From Hyaloperonospora brassicae (Eukaryota; Oomycota; Peronosporomycetes; Peronosporales; Peronosporaceae): a DNA stretch of 64,000 bases. The stretch covers positions 186,001 through 250,000 of the forward strand of contig CANTFL010000037.1 in assembly GCA_947650285.1 (NCBI GenBank), in the 5' to 3' direction. The translations under genes were made by a program, and so were the position numbers. Position 1 is the first letter of the stretch; each line of letters starts with the position of its first letter. This document shows positions 45,469-57,800 of this stretch, piece by piece. Below the pieces are notes generated by a model. That model had not been told where the DNA came from and did no database searches. It saw nothing but the letters and a program-made list of their open reading frames with translations.

Positions 45469-48449
45469 GGTGACGAGCAATGCACCGATCTTCAGACTGG
45501 TAGCGGTTTGCAATGAAGTGCGGACTAGCAAGCAGTCTACCGCTGTACCGAATGGAAACGATGCTCTCGGTTGCGGTCGACCTCGCTAGTGGATCTCTAC
45601 TCTGCATGAGGAGTAAGTGCACACTTTGTTTGGGCACGGCTCTGACAGCACAAACCTGCATAGTTCTCATAGTCCGCAAGTGCCTCCGTACTGACAACGC
45701 CCCTCAATCTCTATAGTGCTCTGCTGCAAGGGACCTGGATGCGGGACAAAGAGCTCTCGTAGTGCATCGGGTCAGAGCTTGTGCCCTGTCGTGGTCAACT
45801 ATGGATCACGACCGCCTGCACTGTAGAAAGCGAGTTACGCGGAGCACACGAGTTGAACATATCGACATCCGAAACGTATTGAAATGGTCGAACTTCATGA
45901 CACAGAGCCGACAGTCTCGTTGCCGAGTTGACCACCCGCTTCGAACAAGCAGTTGGCAAAGCAGATCATAGTCGATGACGCACTGTTTAATACTGCAGTA
46001 GGACCGTTCGTTTGCAGTTGGCCTTCGAATGCATTCGCATCTGTCGAGAGATTGATCGCAACCATCGGGAATCGACGGGGTCTCGTTAAGTGAGGACCTC
46101 CGCTATAAGTGTTACATCGTCGGCCCCGAAGTCGCGCCCGTTGCTCACTGAGTCAACGACTAAGATCACCAGTTACGAGAGCTCGACGGGCAGCTGTGTC
46201 GGCTGGTGGCTGTCGGTGGTACGGGCGACAAGAGGTGAGCCTCTAGTGAACGGGAAAGAGAGCGAGCGAGAGAGAAAGCCATACGGTCTGTTGACCGCTA
46301 CGGCAGACGTTTTGAAACGCATGACTCAACTCCTCGAGCACTCCACGAGATGGCTCCTGCCGCCTTTGAGGGCTTTGCCTGACCGGCTGCGGATTTGTAA
46401 GTTCTTCATTGTGACTGTACGCTGCTGTGGAATGAGGACTTGGTGGACTTCTACGGCCGTTTGTTCTGTGGATGCACGCTCCTGCTCCTGTGCGCTCGCG
46501 TCCTACTGGATGCATATTGTAGAAACGCCGATGGAGCAACCGATCTACCACATCCTTTTCCAGACCCGTTCTACATGTCAGCGGCATGGAGGGGGGATCA
46601 ATGCTTGTTACCAGCGCACGCTCGAGGCAGGTGCCGATCAAAAGTACGCTGCTCAATATACCGCAGCAATGTAAACCCAAGAGCGATTGACATGGAGTTG
46701 CGCATGTACCTCGCGAATGCGAGAGAGAGATTGGTTTCAAGGTCAAACAGTTTGCGTACATAAAGACGAGCGATCATCCAAATATCCTCATCAACCAGTA
46801 CAAACACGAGGGGCTGGCGCAATTACACAAGACCCGGCGTTCAGTCAAGCCTTGCGATGGACATCAATAGCATGCAGCCTCATGCATGTGCATGAGAGAA
46901 AACGGTACGAAAAGTGTCTGCAATACTCATGAAAGAGTGATAGATGCGCGATCGATTCAGGTGCTGTTGAGACGATATGATACATGGAGACAAGAAAGTC
47001 AATGCAATGACAGTGATAGTTCGCAATGCGTTGTCGCTCAAGCAAACACGTTGGAGCAACTGCCGGCGAAGGCTTTGTGAAGGACTTTGTGGCTTACGGC
47101 TCGAAGGAAAATAGGCCACACCTGTGTGATGCTCTTCTCATGAGAAGCCAATCGAAACAAATGTCGCGACCACTTCTAATTTATGAGCTGATTTGGAAGC
47201 TGTAAAGTCGACAGCGGATTCTTCTGAGTGAGCCGAAATATCCGAAACAACTATCCGAAGCTAAAACGCAGACATTCGTTTCGCTTGACGTCGTTTTATC
47301 GGATCTGCAACAGATCTAGTTATTATCTGGCTGTCTCAGTCTAAATTGGATACTTTGCACGTTTGCTTCGCTCTTTTATCCAACTGCGATTTGCACCGAC
47401 CAATCGACAAGCAACACACTCTTGCGTGTAGTCAGCATAGACATGTCATAGCAATCCCGCATTTCGCTGCGAGGTCATATAGCACTTACCGAACTAAAGC
47501 AACGGAGAAGTTGCGACTCATTTGAGACTGGTGGAGTAGTTATTGTCACCAGCAACTGAGACCGTATGGTATCGTCCGTTACAACGTGTCGAAGTCGTAC
47601 TGTAGTACTTCGCGTCAAAGATGCTATCGGTGCATTCGATCTTTGGTCTCGACAGTACTTGTGTACTATGGTCTTTATCGTCTACAAAGGATGCTTTCGT
47701 CGTGTAGCGTATTGGTAGTACCATTGATTGTCAGCTTCGTTGATTGTCTGGCTCGTCGTACTCTCAATCCCGAAGGCGTGTCGATGTCACTCTCTAGCGT
47801 CAAACTACGAAGTGATCGCCAGCAACCTCAGACTTGACAAATGGAGTGCGAGATCATGCAGTTGTGCTTTATCCTTCGACACGACTTGCCTCTTGAGCAG
47901 GAAGAACTATGCAAATGCAGTCAATGCGGTATTGCTGAAGTTTTGGGAATGACGATGCGAAAGTGAGGAGATACCGTCGTGGAGACAAGAAGCAGCACCA
48001 GTTTGTCGCATGTGTCAATGTGCATCAGTGCTAGTAGGCAGGTAGGGCAAAGTCTTTATACGAGCACAATGCGGACTGATAGCAGAGCAGGTAGTGCAAA
48101 GTCTTCAGGCAGGCAAAGTGCGGACTGATAGGCAGCTGACATATCGAGCTCGACGGGTGACAGAACATGGCAGCAGAAATCCTTCTGGTCAAGAACTGAG
48201 TCAGAGGTACTCGTGTGCTCATTGCAGCGCTCTGAAAATGCTTTAATCTGGTTAACACGCGGCTGCTGTCGAACATTTATCATTCTTTGCTCGGGCTGAG
48301 ATCATATAAACTCTCTTGGACAGTAACGATACCGATGTAGCACAATCACGCTGGTACGACGCGCGCACAGCACAGAGGAGACTCCAATCTCGGGGTTTTC
48401 CGTCAGTCACTGGCGGAAGATTCTTGTCTGCACGGTACAGAGTGTAGCA
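45469..48449. other. Long gene-poor stretch with a short direct repeat
   Basis: 3 kb between the ends of the MYB gene and the PDZ gene. No supported gene. Overlapping frames of 172-194 codons on both strands near 46090-46761 lack homology. A two-copy direct repeat of about 45-50 bp lies at 48036-48129. Confidence 0.4.
48036..48129. repeat. Two-copy direct repeat, about 45-50 bp
   Basis: The units share CAGGTAG-GCAAAGTCTT at their left and AATGCGGACTGATAG (AGTGCGGACTGATAG in the second) at their right. The first starts at about 48036 and the second at about 48086. Confidence 0.6.
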
Positions 48450-49773
48450 TTACCACGGACCACGGCCTTTGCGTCGCTCTCGCAGTTGGTGAGTCGACAT
48501 GCGGCCAAAGCGAACGACCACTGGACGCGGAGCCTCTCGAAGTCGGTACAGCACGCGGGACAGTCCAAGACCACCCACCTCTTGCCCATTGACTGCCAAA
48601 ATTACCACACCGTTCTGGATCTCGGGGTACCGCTTCGCTTCGGACCCCTCAAAGCACTCTTTCACAATCGCGTACTGCTTGCTCTCGTCTGCACCAAGTT
48701 TCATTCCAATCGCCTGCTGCTTGAACACAATGTCAAACACGTTTTCCATTCCCTCGAAAGCGTCCTGCGGGCCCGTGCGTGCCGGGAACAAGGTCGTGGC
48801 TTGTGCTGGCGTACCGCCAGCGGGCGCAGCCATGCGTTGAGGTCCACCGTATCCGTTCGTCAGCGAAGATCGAGTCGGGTATGCCGACAAGTCTTCGACA
48901 CTGCTATCAGATCCCGAGTCGGAGAAACCACTCGGATCATGCTCGGGAGGGTACACCGGCGACGACGGGACCGTCATGCGCCGTCCGCCATGCGGAGGGT
49001 TTTGAATCTCTCTCTGTGCAGTAGCACACGTCGCGGAAGCGCTCGTTGAGCGGCCTCCTACCCCATGACCCTGTGCCGAATACCGTCTTTGTCCTGTTGC
49101 TGCTGAGTTCATCCGCTGCGTCTGTCGCCATGCGCTCTCCTGGTCGTACGTGCCCGTGACGTACGTGTGCACGAGCGACAAGAATGCGTCCTGGTCGTGC
49201 TTTTGCTTGTACTGCTCGGCCGACACGGGCGCGCGTTGGCCAACGAGGGCAAACGCATAGAGCTGCTGGAAAAAGAGGCCATTGGTCGCGTCCACGACGT
49301 CGTCCGACGAGCGCTCGAGCGGCCCCAGCGGCTTCGACCGAAGCCACGGGAACATGGCGCGACTGGGCGCCGCGTCGGTCGGCTCCCGGACCGCGCGAGC
49401 TTCGACCACGTCCATGGGCGAAATGGCGCTCCCAATGGACGCGTCCAAGTGCACCTCCTGGCGACTCGTGCGGTTGTACAGGACCTGGAGCTCCTCTTGG
49501 TCTTCGATGAGCGCCATCTTCTTCTGCCTCGAGCGCTGGATCGTCTTGGCCTGGAGCAGGAGCCACTTGGCGGTCTGGCGCGGGTCGCACGGAATGTCGT
49601 ACGTCTGCGTGCACACAAAGAGTCTGTACATTGACACAGCGAGACAGAGATCGGTAACGATGGAGGTGGACAGATACGTATGCGGGTGAGTTGGGTGGTG
49701 CGTAATGGGGTGAGACTGTCGCCATGTGGGTCGTGGGCGGGCGGGCGTACCTGACGGTTAAGCTTTCGCCCAT
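48450..49773 (-). CDS. PDZ-domain protein
   Basis: Exon 1 (49773-49751) encodes 'MGESLTV' plus part of an Arg codon. A 127-nt intron (GTACGC...TGTACAG) joins it to exon 2 (49623-48450), giving 398 residues with 'MGESLTVRLFVCTQTYDIPC'. The N-terminal half has a conserved-looking basic/helical part ('RQTAKWLLLQAKTIQRSRQK') and a segment 'NGLFFQQLYAFALVGQRAPV' that I do not recognise. A long Ser/Pro/Gly-rich linker follows. The C-terminal 85 residues form a PDZ domain: 'VFDIVFKQQAIGMKLGADES', 'YAIVKECFEGSEA', 'GVVILAVNGQEV' and 'LYRLREAPRPVVVRF'. PDZ domains bind C-terminal peptides and organise membrane or signalling complexes. The partner is unknown. Confidence 0.82.
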
Positions 49774-50750
49774 AGTGCGGGCGTTGCGTACTGTAGTGGC
49801 GCGTTGCAAAGTGGACAAGTGGGGCGATGGGTGGAAAAGTGCTTTGTGTATAGTGTGTGTATAGTGTGTGTCTGTATATCTGTCTGTGTGTCTATGTATC
49901 TGTCTGTGTGTCTGTCCTGTGTCAGTGTCAGTGTGTGTGCGAGAGAGAGAAAAGACCGCGGGGGTCTTTTTGGTGGATTGTGTGTGGAGGCGGGAAAATC
50001 CAAATGAAAGAGATTTGTGTGTGTGGTGTGTGTGTCTTTTTGTTTGTTTGCGTGCTGTTGTTGTCTTTTTTGCTGTGCCGTGGGACGATGGAGTTCTGTC
50101 GGACGTGATTGTCTATGCGGTGCGTGGAATCATCCGGTTCCATATTGTGGATAAACGATAACTGACGTGTTCCTGTGTGTGGGTTTTGCAAGCGGAAATG
50201 AAAAGCAAACGAGAGACTGAGGATCGATCGCTATCTTTGAGATGGTCGATTTCGGCGGTAAAGACCGTCCCCGCGCGCGCATCATAGCGTCGTGCAGCTC
50301 GACTTCTGACCTGCCAGTTGATTAAACCCTCCCGACGACCAGCGAGGTCCTAATGTAAGCATCCAATCGTCCCACAGTTGAGTCTGTACAAAAGGACTAC
50401 CAATACCGTCAACGTCATATGGTATTTCAATTTCGTCACTTCCACGCAAACAATTTCCAAGAGTGCTCACACACTCTATCACCCACTAATCATATCCACC
50501 GCCAGTAATTCGCCCCACTTCTGACGATCGTCGCCGCGGAAAAAGAAACGACTTATCGACCCATTGACCCACGCACGCTCACACCAAATCGTCCAGCAAA
50601 ACCCACCCACCCACTTACCACCCACGAGAAAACAACCCATGCCTTCCCTCATCCACGACACGAACAGTAACAACAACGTATCAACGTATAAACGTGTCAA
50701 CGTATCAACGCGAAAACACCCACTTTGCTCACACTTTGCGTCGAGCGGCC
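49774..50750. other. Intergenic between divergent genes, with TG-rich simple sequence
   Basis: The stretch holds a TGTGTCTGTATC-type simple repeat at about 49845-49945 directly upstream of the PDZ gene, and a G-quadruplex motif on the minus strand at 50602-50623. 'TTTGCTCACACTTTGCG' just before the ATG at 50751 is a loose match to the oomycete initiator/flanking promoter type. No gene. Confidence 0.5.
50602..50623 (-). promoter_or_regulatory. G-quadruplex motif upstream of the carrier fusion gene
   Basis: Four CCC runs on the plus strand with loops of 1, 1 and 8 nt lie about 130 bp before the start at 50751. Motif seen; function inferred. Confidence 0.4.
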
Positions 50751-53700
50751 ATGGCGGCGTCCCCCGCGCCGCTTGCGACGGCCACAGCGACGGCCACAGG
50801 CGACGACGACGACCGCCGCGTGCGTCAACTGCTCCGCGACCTGAAGATCGACACGGGTGACGTCGTGCTCTTTGACCGCAAGTGCTCGTCCATGGGCATC
50901 TACGGCGGCGCGATCTGTGCCGGGGCGAAGCTCTTTGGCCAGACGCAGTGGGACCACAACGGCGTCATCGTCCGCGTGCCGTCGCTCGCGCCCGATGCAC
51001 GGCCTGAGTCGCTCGAAGATCAGCTGTTTGTGCTGGAAGCTGCGCTCACGGGCGTCAAGCTGCGGCCGCTCGTGGCTCGCGTCAGGCGCAGCCGCGGCCA
51101 CGACGTCGCTGTGCGGAAGCTGCAGATCGCACGGACGCGTGCGTTTCAAGACATGGCCGTGGACTTTGCTTTGAGTGTGGTCAACGCTCCGTACGAAGAC
51201 AAGTTGGCGCGGCTGTTCAATGCTGGCGTGTCCGTGCCGACGAGAATTGCACGGGAACGGCTGTTTGCCGCTCTCGTGGCGTCCAAGAAAGAGCTCTCGA
51301 GACTCGACGTGGAGCTCGCCCATCGCGACAAGATGTCAGTGTTTGAGAAAGAAGCGCTGCTGCAGGAGCGAGCAGCCGTGCATGCGAGGTACGAGCGGCT
51401 AGGCGCAGAGCTACGAAGCAAGGAACGATCGGTGTTTGAGAACGCTGTGGAAGTGCAGGCGACCAAGATGTTTTGCTCGCAGTTAGTTGCCCGGTTTTAC
51501 CAACACGTCGGCCTGTTGCTGCCGTATCCGTCTGCGAACTCGTACTTGCCGAAACACTTTAGTGCGCGAGACGGCGGCGAGTTTGTAAAGCTGCAGCAAG
51601 GCGCGAGTTTCCTGCCCGAAATCTCATTGCGGCAAAACCTAGAGACAGAGACGAGGCGGTGGGCAACGAGAATGCAGGAGATGGAGGAACGGGGTCCGCG
51701 CGCTGCTGGGGAAGTAGCGGCTATTGTGCATTGCTTGCGGCGCCATCAACTGTTCCACACATTGAGCGAGCCAGACTTATTGGCCGCAGCTTCGCAGTTT
51801 CGGCGTCGTGTGCTAGCAAGGGGAGAGGTGGTGTTTCATCAAGGGACGCCAGGCGATTGTTTCTACATTATCGAGCGAGGGCATTGCGACGTTTTTGTCG
51901 ACTACGACCATCCGATGAAGACACACGCCGTACTGCATGCAGCAGATGCCGGCAATGTTCCAGATCCAGAGCTTTCGCAGCGGACAGAGCTGCGGAGACA
52001 CAAGACAATTGTTCTGCCTGAGTTCAAGTCGTCATCAAGTCGTGTGGGCAAGAACGAGCGCGTCCACGTGGCGACGAATGGCCCAGGCAATGCTTTTGGA
52101 GCGTCCGCGCTAATTTACGACACCCCGCGACGTGCTACATTACAGGCGAGCTATTCGAAGCCAGACGACAATGAAGAAGCTGTTGTTCTATGGCAGCTCG
52201 ACAAGCGAGCGTTCTGCGAGATCTTGGCGCGTCATCCAGGCACACAGCAGTCTCTGGAAGATTGTCGCTTTTTGCTCGAAGTACTGGAGGACCACCCGCT
52301 GTTTGCCGAGCTCGACGATCGTGCTAAGGCATTTGCTGTGCGCAAGTGTTTTCCACTGAGCGTGCGAGCAGGTACGACTATATTGCGGCAAGGTGACCCG
52401 GGCGACTACTTTTACATGGTTGAAAGCGGTCGTTGTGAGGTGTCGCGTTGTAAACCAAAGGTGGCGAACCCTTTTGTCGACCGGGTCATTGGACGTGGTG
52501 CTAGTTTTGGTGAAGCTGCGTTGTTGTACAACAGCCGTCGCGGTGCCTCGGTGAAGGCGCTCGAAGATGCTAAGATATGGTGCATGGACCGTGCAAGCTT
52601 TCTCACGATCACACGAAGTGGGTCTGCTGCCCTGCACAAACTATTCCAGAAAATAGGCACCACGGTTGTCCCTGGTTCGAACGAGAGTTTTGCGACGGAA
52701 CGTGACTTGCGTCGGATGCTCACGGACCCTCAGCATATGCAACTGGTCAAGCATGGTGATACGGAGGACGACAACGAGGACGAAAAGAGGGACAAGATGG
52801 CAGCCCATTCTGTCTCCCTGCTTGCGCCGCAGTCGTACAATCGCGCGGTGCAGCTTGCGTTATCACTTTTGCTCAACGACTCGTCCGGGCTCGTCAACTT
52901 TTCCCAGTTTGCCCATTTTCACATCGCCTTGGGTGCTTCCAATATCGACCAGCTTCTGTCAGAAGCTGCGTTCCGTGTACTGAAATCCGTGACGGACACG
53001 TACAACGAGGGCGATGCGCGCGTACTGAGACCGTCTACATCGCCATTTATTTTCGACCAGGTCGGTCCGGACCAAGCTATGATCAAACTGAACGATCTTT
53101 CTCGTGCTATCCGCCAGTGGTTGTCTACCGGTAAGGAGACAGCAAATGGTGCTGTCGATAAGCCGGAGACACCGGTTCATTTGACGCCTGGACGCTTGGC
53201 ATTTTATGAGCGGTTGTTTGACTTGCCAGCGCATCAGTTGGGCGATCAATACGTTACGCACGACGACCTGGTGCGTGGAATCACAGCGTTTGAAATGGAG
53301 GACGCTCGACTAGGAGATGACCTACAAGATGATGACGATGATGCTCGATCGGACGACGTAATAGCAGCCAAAGTAGAGTTCCGAGCGTTTCTTGCTGCCC
53401 TCAAGTCCGATATCAGCGCGCTGCGTACCATCTGGCGCGCCGCGAAGCTACAAGCTCACGGTGGGGATAAGGCGGGCAAATTTGATGACCGACAGGAGCT
53501 CACGTTGGAGGCCAACCTCAAGTCTGGTTGGATCGCTGCTCTTCGTCTGAATCCCACAGGCAGTGACTGGGAATACTTGCGACCTGAGATGGAAGACGAG
53601 AGTCATCAGAAGGCGGCTTCCGACGGGACCAGTGCGACGTGTTCTGGACAGCACCTGACAGGTCAAGTCACGTCGCTTGCTGCTGCGATTGCTGCAGGTG

Positions 53701-54671
53701 CCTTGGCTCGCACTGCGTGTGCACCGTTGGAGCGGCTGAAAATGCTCATGCAGTTGTCGATACCAACGCCAAGGCCTGTCTCAGCCATGACTGCGACCAC
53801 AAGACCCATGCTCAGCACTCCCCCGTACGCATCATTGACAAGGGGCATTTTGAACATGGTGAAGCTCAGCGGCATGCGTAGCTTGTTCAGTGGCAACCTC
53901 GCGCACTGTATCTGGGCGGTGCCCCTGGTACCCACAAAGCTCGTGTTGTGCCGTATCTACCAACATCAAGTTGGTCGTTCGCTTCCTGGGTCTCCTTCGC
54001 CATCCGGTGCGATCGAAGTGAATAGGCCCCGAGTATCTGCGACGTTGGCGAATCTCGTGGCGAATGGTCTCGCGGGTCTGGCGCTCCATGGTTTATTCTA
54101 CCCGTTGGATGTCATCCGTGGACGCCTCGCTGTGCAGCAGTACTACAATGCAACTCGGCCGGCGCGTGGCATCGTGGACTGCGCTCGCTCTGTCTATGAC
54201 AGCGCAGGCGTGCGTGGATTCTACCGAGGCTTTGTCCCAGCAAGTCTCGGCGTCTTCACTTACATCGGGTGCAGCGTTGCTCTGTACGAGTCTTTGCGGC
54301 CAATCTTTGTGCTCTACGACACAGAGGACACGCACCATCAGCTTGGACGCCCAAGTGTTCCTGGCCAGATCATGTGTGCTGCCACGGCATCGATTGCGTC
54401 GCAGTACGTTTCGTATCCGTTTGACGTCATCCGGCGGCGAGTTCAGCTACAAGGCGCCAAGTGGCATCCAGAACTCGTCTTTCCAACATACAAGAGCGCG
54501 TGGCACTGCGTGAAAGTATCTGTTCAAGAAGACGGAGGTGGTGTCCGCGGTTTGCGCTCGCTGTATCGGGGTATGTCCGTGAATGCTGTCAAGGCTCTGC
54601 CGCCCACAGTCATCTCGTTCCTCAGCTATGAGAAGCTGTGTGAGCTCGAGCACAGCGTAGACGACGCCTAG
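50751..54671 (+). CDS. Fusion: papain-like (NlpC/P60-type) domain, two cNMP-binding domains, EF-hand-like region, SLC25 mitochondrial carrier
   Basis: 1306 residues in one exon. Residues about 30-265 resemble the permuted papain fold of YiiX/NlpC-P60 proteins: 'DTGDVVLFDRKCSS', His69 in 'QWDHNGVIV' and Cys242 in 'MFCSQLVARFYQ' as likely catalytic pair. Two cyclic-nucleotide-binding domains follow (about 329-500 and 510-635), with 'GEVVFHQGTPGDCFYIIERG' and 'GASFGEAALLYNSRRGASV', the latter close to a phosphate-binding cassette. A region with EF-hand-like pieces comes next ('LLNDSSGLVNFSQF'). From about 967 three mitochondrial carrier repeats carry 'APLERLKML', 'YPLDVIRGRL' and 'YPFDVIRRRV', in the PX[DE]XX[KR] pattern. 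This suggests a membrane carrier gated by cyclic nucleotide and perhaps calcium; the substrate is unknown. The start at 50751 has a good context (GGCCATGG). It converges with the coiled-coil gene 195 bp away. Confidence 0.88.
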   Translation: MAASPAPLATATATATGDDDDRRVRQLLRDLKIDTGDVVLFDRKCSSMGIYGGAICAGAKLFGQTQWDHNGVIVRVPSLAPDARPESLEDQLFVLEAALTGVKLRPLVARVRRSRGHDVAVRKLQIARTRAFQDMAVDFALSVVNAPYEDKLARLFNAGVSVPTRIARERLFAALVASKKELSRLDVELAHRDKMSVFEKEALLQERAAVHARYERLGAELRSKERSVFENAVEVQATKMFCSQLVARFYQHVGLLLPYPSANSYLPKHFSARDGGEFVKLQQGASFLPEISLRQNLETETRRWATRMQEMEERGPRAAGEVAAIVHCLRRHQLFHTLSEPDLLAAASQFRRRVLARGEVVFHQGTPGDCFYIIERGHCDVFVDYDHPMKTHAVLHAADAGNVPDPELSQRTELRRHKTIVLPEFKSSSSRVGKNERVHVATNGPGNAFGASALIYDTPRRATLQASYSKPDDNEEAVVLWQLDKRAFCEILARHPGTQQSLEDCRFLLEVLEDHPLFAELDDRAKAFAVRKCFPLSVRAGTTILRQGDPGDYFYMVESGRCEVSRCKPKVANPFVDRVIGRGASFGEAALLYNSRRGASVKALEDAKIWCMDRASFLTITRSGSAALHKLFQKIGTTVVPGSNESFATERDLRRMLTDPQHMQLVKHGDTEDDNEDEKRDKMAAHSVSLLAPQSYNRAVQLALSLLLNDSSGLVNFSQFAHFHIALGASNIDQLLSEAAFRVLKSVTDTYNEGDARVLRPSTSPFIFDQVGPDQAMIKLNDLSRAIRQWLSTGKETANGAVDKPETPVHLTPGRLAFYERLFDLPAHQLGDQYVTHDDLVRGITAFEMEDARLGDDLQDDDDDARSDDVIAAKVEFRAFLAALKSDISALRTIWRAAKLQAHGGDKAGKFDDRQELTLEANLKSGWIAALRLNPTGSDWEYLRPEMEDESHQKAASDGTSATCSGQHLTGQVTSLAAAIAAGALARTACAPLERLKMLMQLSIPTPRPVSAMTATTRPMLSTPPYASLTRGILNMVKLSGMRSLFSGNLAHCIWAVPLVPTKLVLCRIYQHQVGRSLPGSPSPSGAIEVNRPRVSATLANLVANGLAGLALHGLFYPLDVIRGRLAVQQYYNATRPARGIVDCARSVYDSAGVRGFYRGFVPASLGVFTYIGCSVALYESLRPIFVLYDTEDTHHQLGRPSVPGQIMCAATASIASQYVSYPFDVIRRRVQLQGAKWHPELVFPTYKSAWHCVKVSVQEDGGGVRGLRSLYRGMSVNAVKALPPTVISFLSYEKLCELEHSVDDA

Positions 54672-54866
54672 TCCACGTCTCGAGAGCACCACGACTTTTT
54701 CGTTCGAACGCGCTGCAGATAATTGACGATCGATACCAATGCTTGACATCGGGGCGCTCATACGGTTCGCTTGTTAGTTGAAGTTATACATATTTCTTCG
54801 CCAAGCGAGGGTGACTACTATATCGTGCTGGCTACAGCACCGCTCTGCAAGCTGACGGATGTCAAG

Positions 54867-57800
54867 TCATGAGCCTTGTTGAATCTCTGTCTTCAGGTCG
54901 TGTACCTTACGCCCCATCGAGGACAAAGAGTTTTTGCACGGCAAATTCGCAGTGCGGCGAGAGGAGGTGGACGTCTTCGGGTAGCGGCGCGGTGCATCAG
55001 ATCGGTTTTGCTTGACGGGGCCAGCATACCGCAACGGGCTGACACTTCGCGACTGCAGTGTCTCGCAATCCTCGTCAAACAAGTCGCTGCAGGCTGACGG
55101 CATGCCATCTTGCTGCTTCACTAATGAGTTGCTGTCCACGGAAATGGTGCGCCCCGCTTCGACATGCTTGCTATCATTGCGCTCCCTCCGGAGCAAGCTG
55201 ACAATGCTGTTGGCGACATCACGAATTGTTTCGGAGACACGTACAGCCTCAGTAAGAAGTCGAGAGCATTCTCGCTTAACGTCTTCAGCCCAACGAGGCT
55301 GGTTCTTGATGCGATCGACTCCTCGATATGCTGACTTCCAGGCATCGCCGTACCGTCGATGCAGCTCTTGAGATTGCTCCAAAAAGCTACCCCACCGCTT
55401 GGACACTAGATGCATGCGACCGATGCATTCGTCCAGCCGCGAAAATGCTGCTTCGTATCTATCTTCTCTACCACAAACACCAAGTACGGAGGCGCGAGAG
55501 ATCGGACTGTCTTCCCACCGCTTGCTCGTCTCCGTGATCATATACTGAGTTTGTTCCAACTGCCCCAGCAGCGTTTGCTTCACGTCGCCCAATTCGACGC
55601 GTCGCTGCAGCTTTTGCGTGAGCTTCGTCACAGCGGACCTGTATTTCTCGATGTCGTTGTCGCGACGAGCAATGACATCTTTGTACATCGCGACTGCCTC
55701 CAGTAGGTCTTCGTTCTCACGAATCGATTGTCCATGCAGTTTCTGAGCATACCTAGCAGCTCTCCGACGCTCCTGGACCTCCTGAAACAGTAGCCGATTG
55801 CTTTCCTTCATAGCACGATGATCGTCCTGGGGCTCTTCACCCGTGCTTTGCCTCATGGCCTGGACGTCACTCCGTGCTCGAAGCAAAGCCTCTTCCGCTT
55901 TTGCTGCCCTAGTCTGTAAATAGTGGATTTCATCTTCGAAAGACCGCCTTTCCTCATCTGTATTCATACGCAACTCTTCGTACCACGTCGGCCATGTCTT
56001 CGTATCCACGGACTGCCTCGCATCATTCGCGTGAACGGACGAGCGTTGCAAAGAGTGGAGCTTGCTTTGGCTTGCGCGCAATTGAGTAGTCAAGTGCTCA
56101 AGTTTGGAGTTCATCGAAGACACCTGTCGTTCCCAGCGTGTCTCCAACGTTATCGCCTCAGCCTTTAACTCGGCTTTGAGAGCAGCAATAGCTTCTCGAG
56201 CCAAACTCGCCACCGTCTGGTGCCGACCGTCCCTACGGACAGGACTGCGACCTGACAAAAGTGGGCCAAGTTCCATCTCCACTTCCTCTAGCTCTCGCTG
56301 TGCTGACATATTCTCCTTCCTCGCCGATCTAGCCGTCTGCTCTGCCTCAATAGCCCGTTGGCGTTCTTGCTCCAATTGTCGTACTAGCGTGATTTCCTCC
56401 GTGGCAAGCTGATCGTCCCATTCTCGTTGCAGCACTCGAGCTGTCGTACCTGTCGACATATCAACCGCTACTGCTTCTGCTAGCTGCCGCTCAAGGTCTC
56501 GTACGCGCGTTGCCCGTCGAATCAACTCGTCTTTACAGCTAGCAAGCTCTTTTTCGTACTTCTGCGATTGAGCAGCTTGCCTGTCCAAGTCCAATTGACA
56601 CTCCAAAAGATAGCGGTGCTGCTTCTGCGTGCCGGCGGCTTCGTTCGAAACCCGTTTCTCGCTATGTTGCAGTTTATGCTCCATCGCTTTGAGGTCCGCC
56701 TGGAAACTAGACAATTTTGCACGCAGACATCGGTTATCTTCTTCCATACTTTGGCGGTCTTTCTCCAACGCCAGTAGCCGCTCGTTCGACGTCTGTTGGC
56801 AGCGTGACTCAGCTAAATCATACTGCTCTTTTATCCTACGCGCCTTGCCCTCAGCATGTTTCAGTCGGCTTTCCAATTCTTGGACCGTCATCTCATGGTC
56901 CCTCTTTAGCTGGTCCAACTCCGTTTCGAGCTGATGAACGGTGCTCGCAGCAGCTTCGCGATCCGTCTTCAGACTATCCACTACCTTCGTCAGCTCTTGG
57001 CAAGCTGATACCATCTTGACATTCTCGTCGGTCAATGCCTGCCTTTTTCTCGCAACCTGCTCAGCATCGGCCTGCAGTCGAGCAAACTCCTGTCTCATAC
57101 TCTCATTCTCCTTTCCTAGCCGTGCTTCTTCAGCCACAGCACGTTCCAACCGGCTTTCTAGCGATTTAACTGTCAGTTCGTGATCCTTTGCAAGCTTGCG
57201 TCGCTCGTGCAGCTTGTTTTCAAGCTGGCGAATAGTGTCGACAGCGACTTTCCGTTCGGCGTTAAAGCTCTCGATCGACTTTGTCTGCTCATCCAAAGCC
57301 GCAGCCAACCGGACATGTTGCAGCCGCAGTCGCTCCAACTCTCCAGCCAGCTGTTGCCTCTCCTTTGCCATCCGCTCCATTTCAGCCTGCAGTCTCAATC
57401 GATCCTGCTCAATGCTCTTGTTCTCCATCACCAGTCGCTCCTTGTCAAAATGCGTTTTCTCGCAATCTGTCAACAGTCGCGTGTGCTCGGCGCGGTAGTT
57501 CTCGCTCTCGCACTGCAGCTGCTGCATCTGATGCTGCACCTGTTCCTCCATTCGGTGCAGTTTCTCCTGATACCGCGCATCCAGCGCTTGTTTCTCCTGT
57601 CTCACTGCCTCGACCTGCAGCTGCAGTGCTGCCACTTGCTCACTCTGCTGCTTGCTCACGACCTGCCAGTGCTCGGCTTCGGCCAGCGCTTTGGCATTAG
57701 CCATCTCACTTTGCTGCAAGTGCTGCTGCTCTCGGTGGCTCTGCAGCTCGTCTTCTTGCTGCTCCCGCATCCTCACTTCCTGCAGCTCCTGCCACTGGGC

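Noticed and set aside
46090..46761. Overlapping frames of 172-194 codons on both strands
   Set aside because: The plus frame starts with GTG, neither has a known domain, and no splice extension improves them. Insufficient support for a gene.
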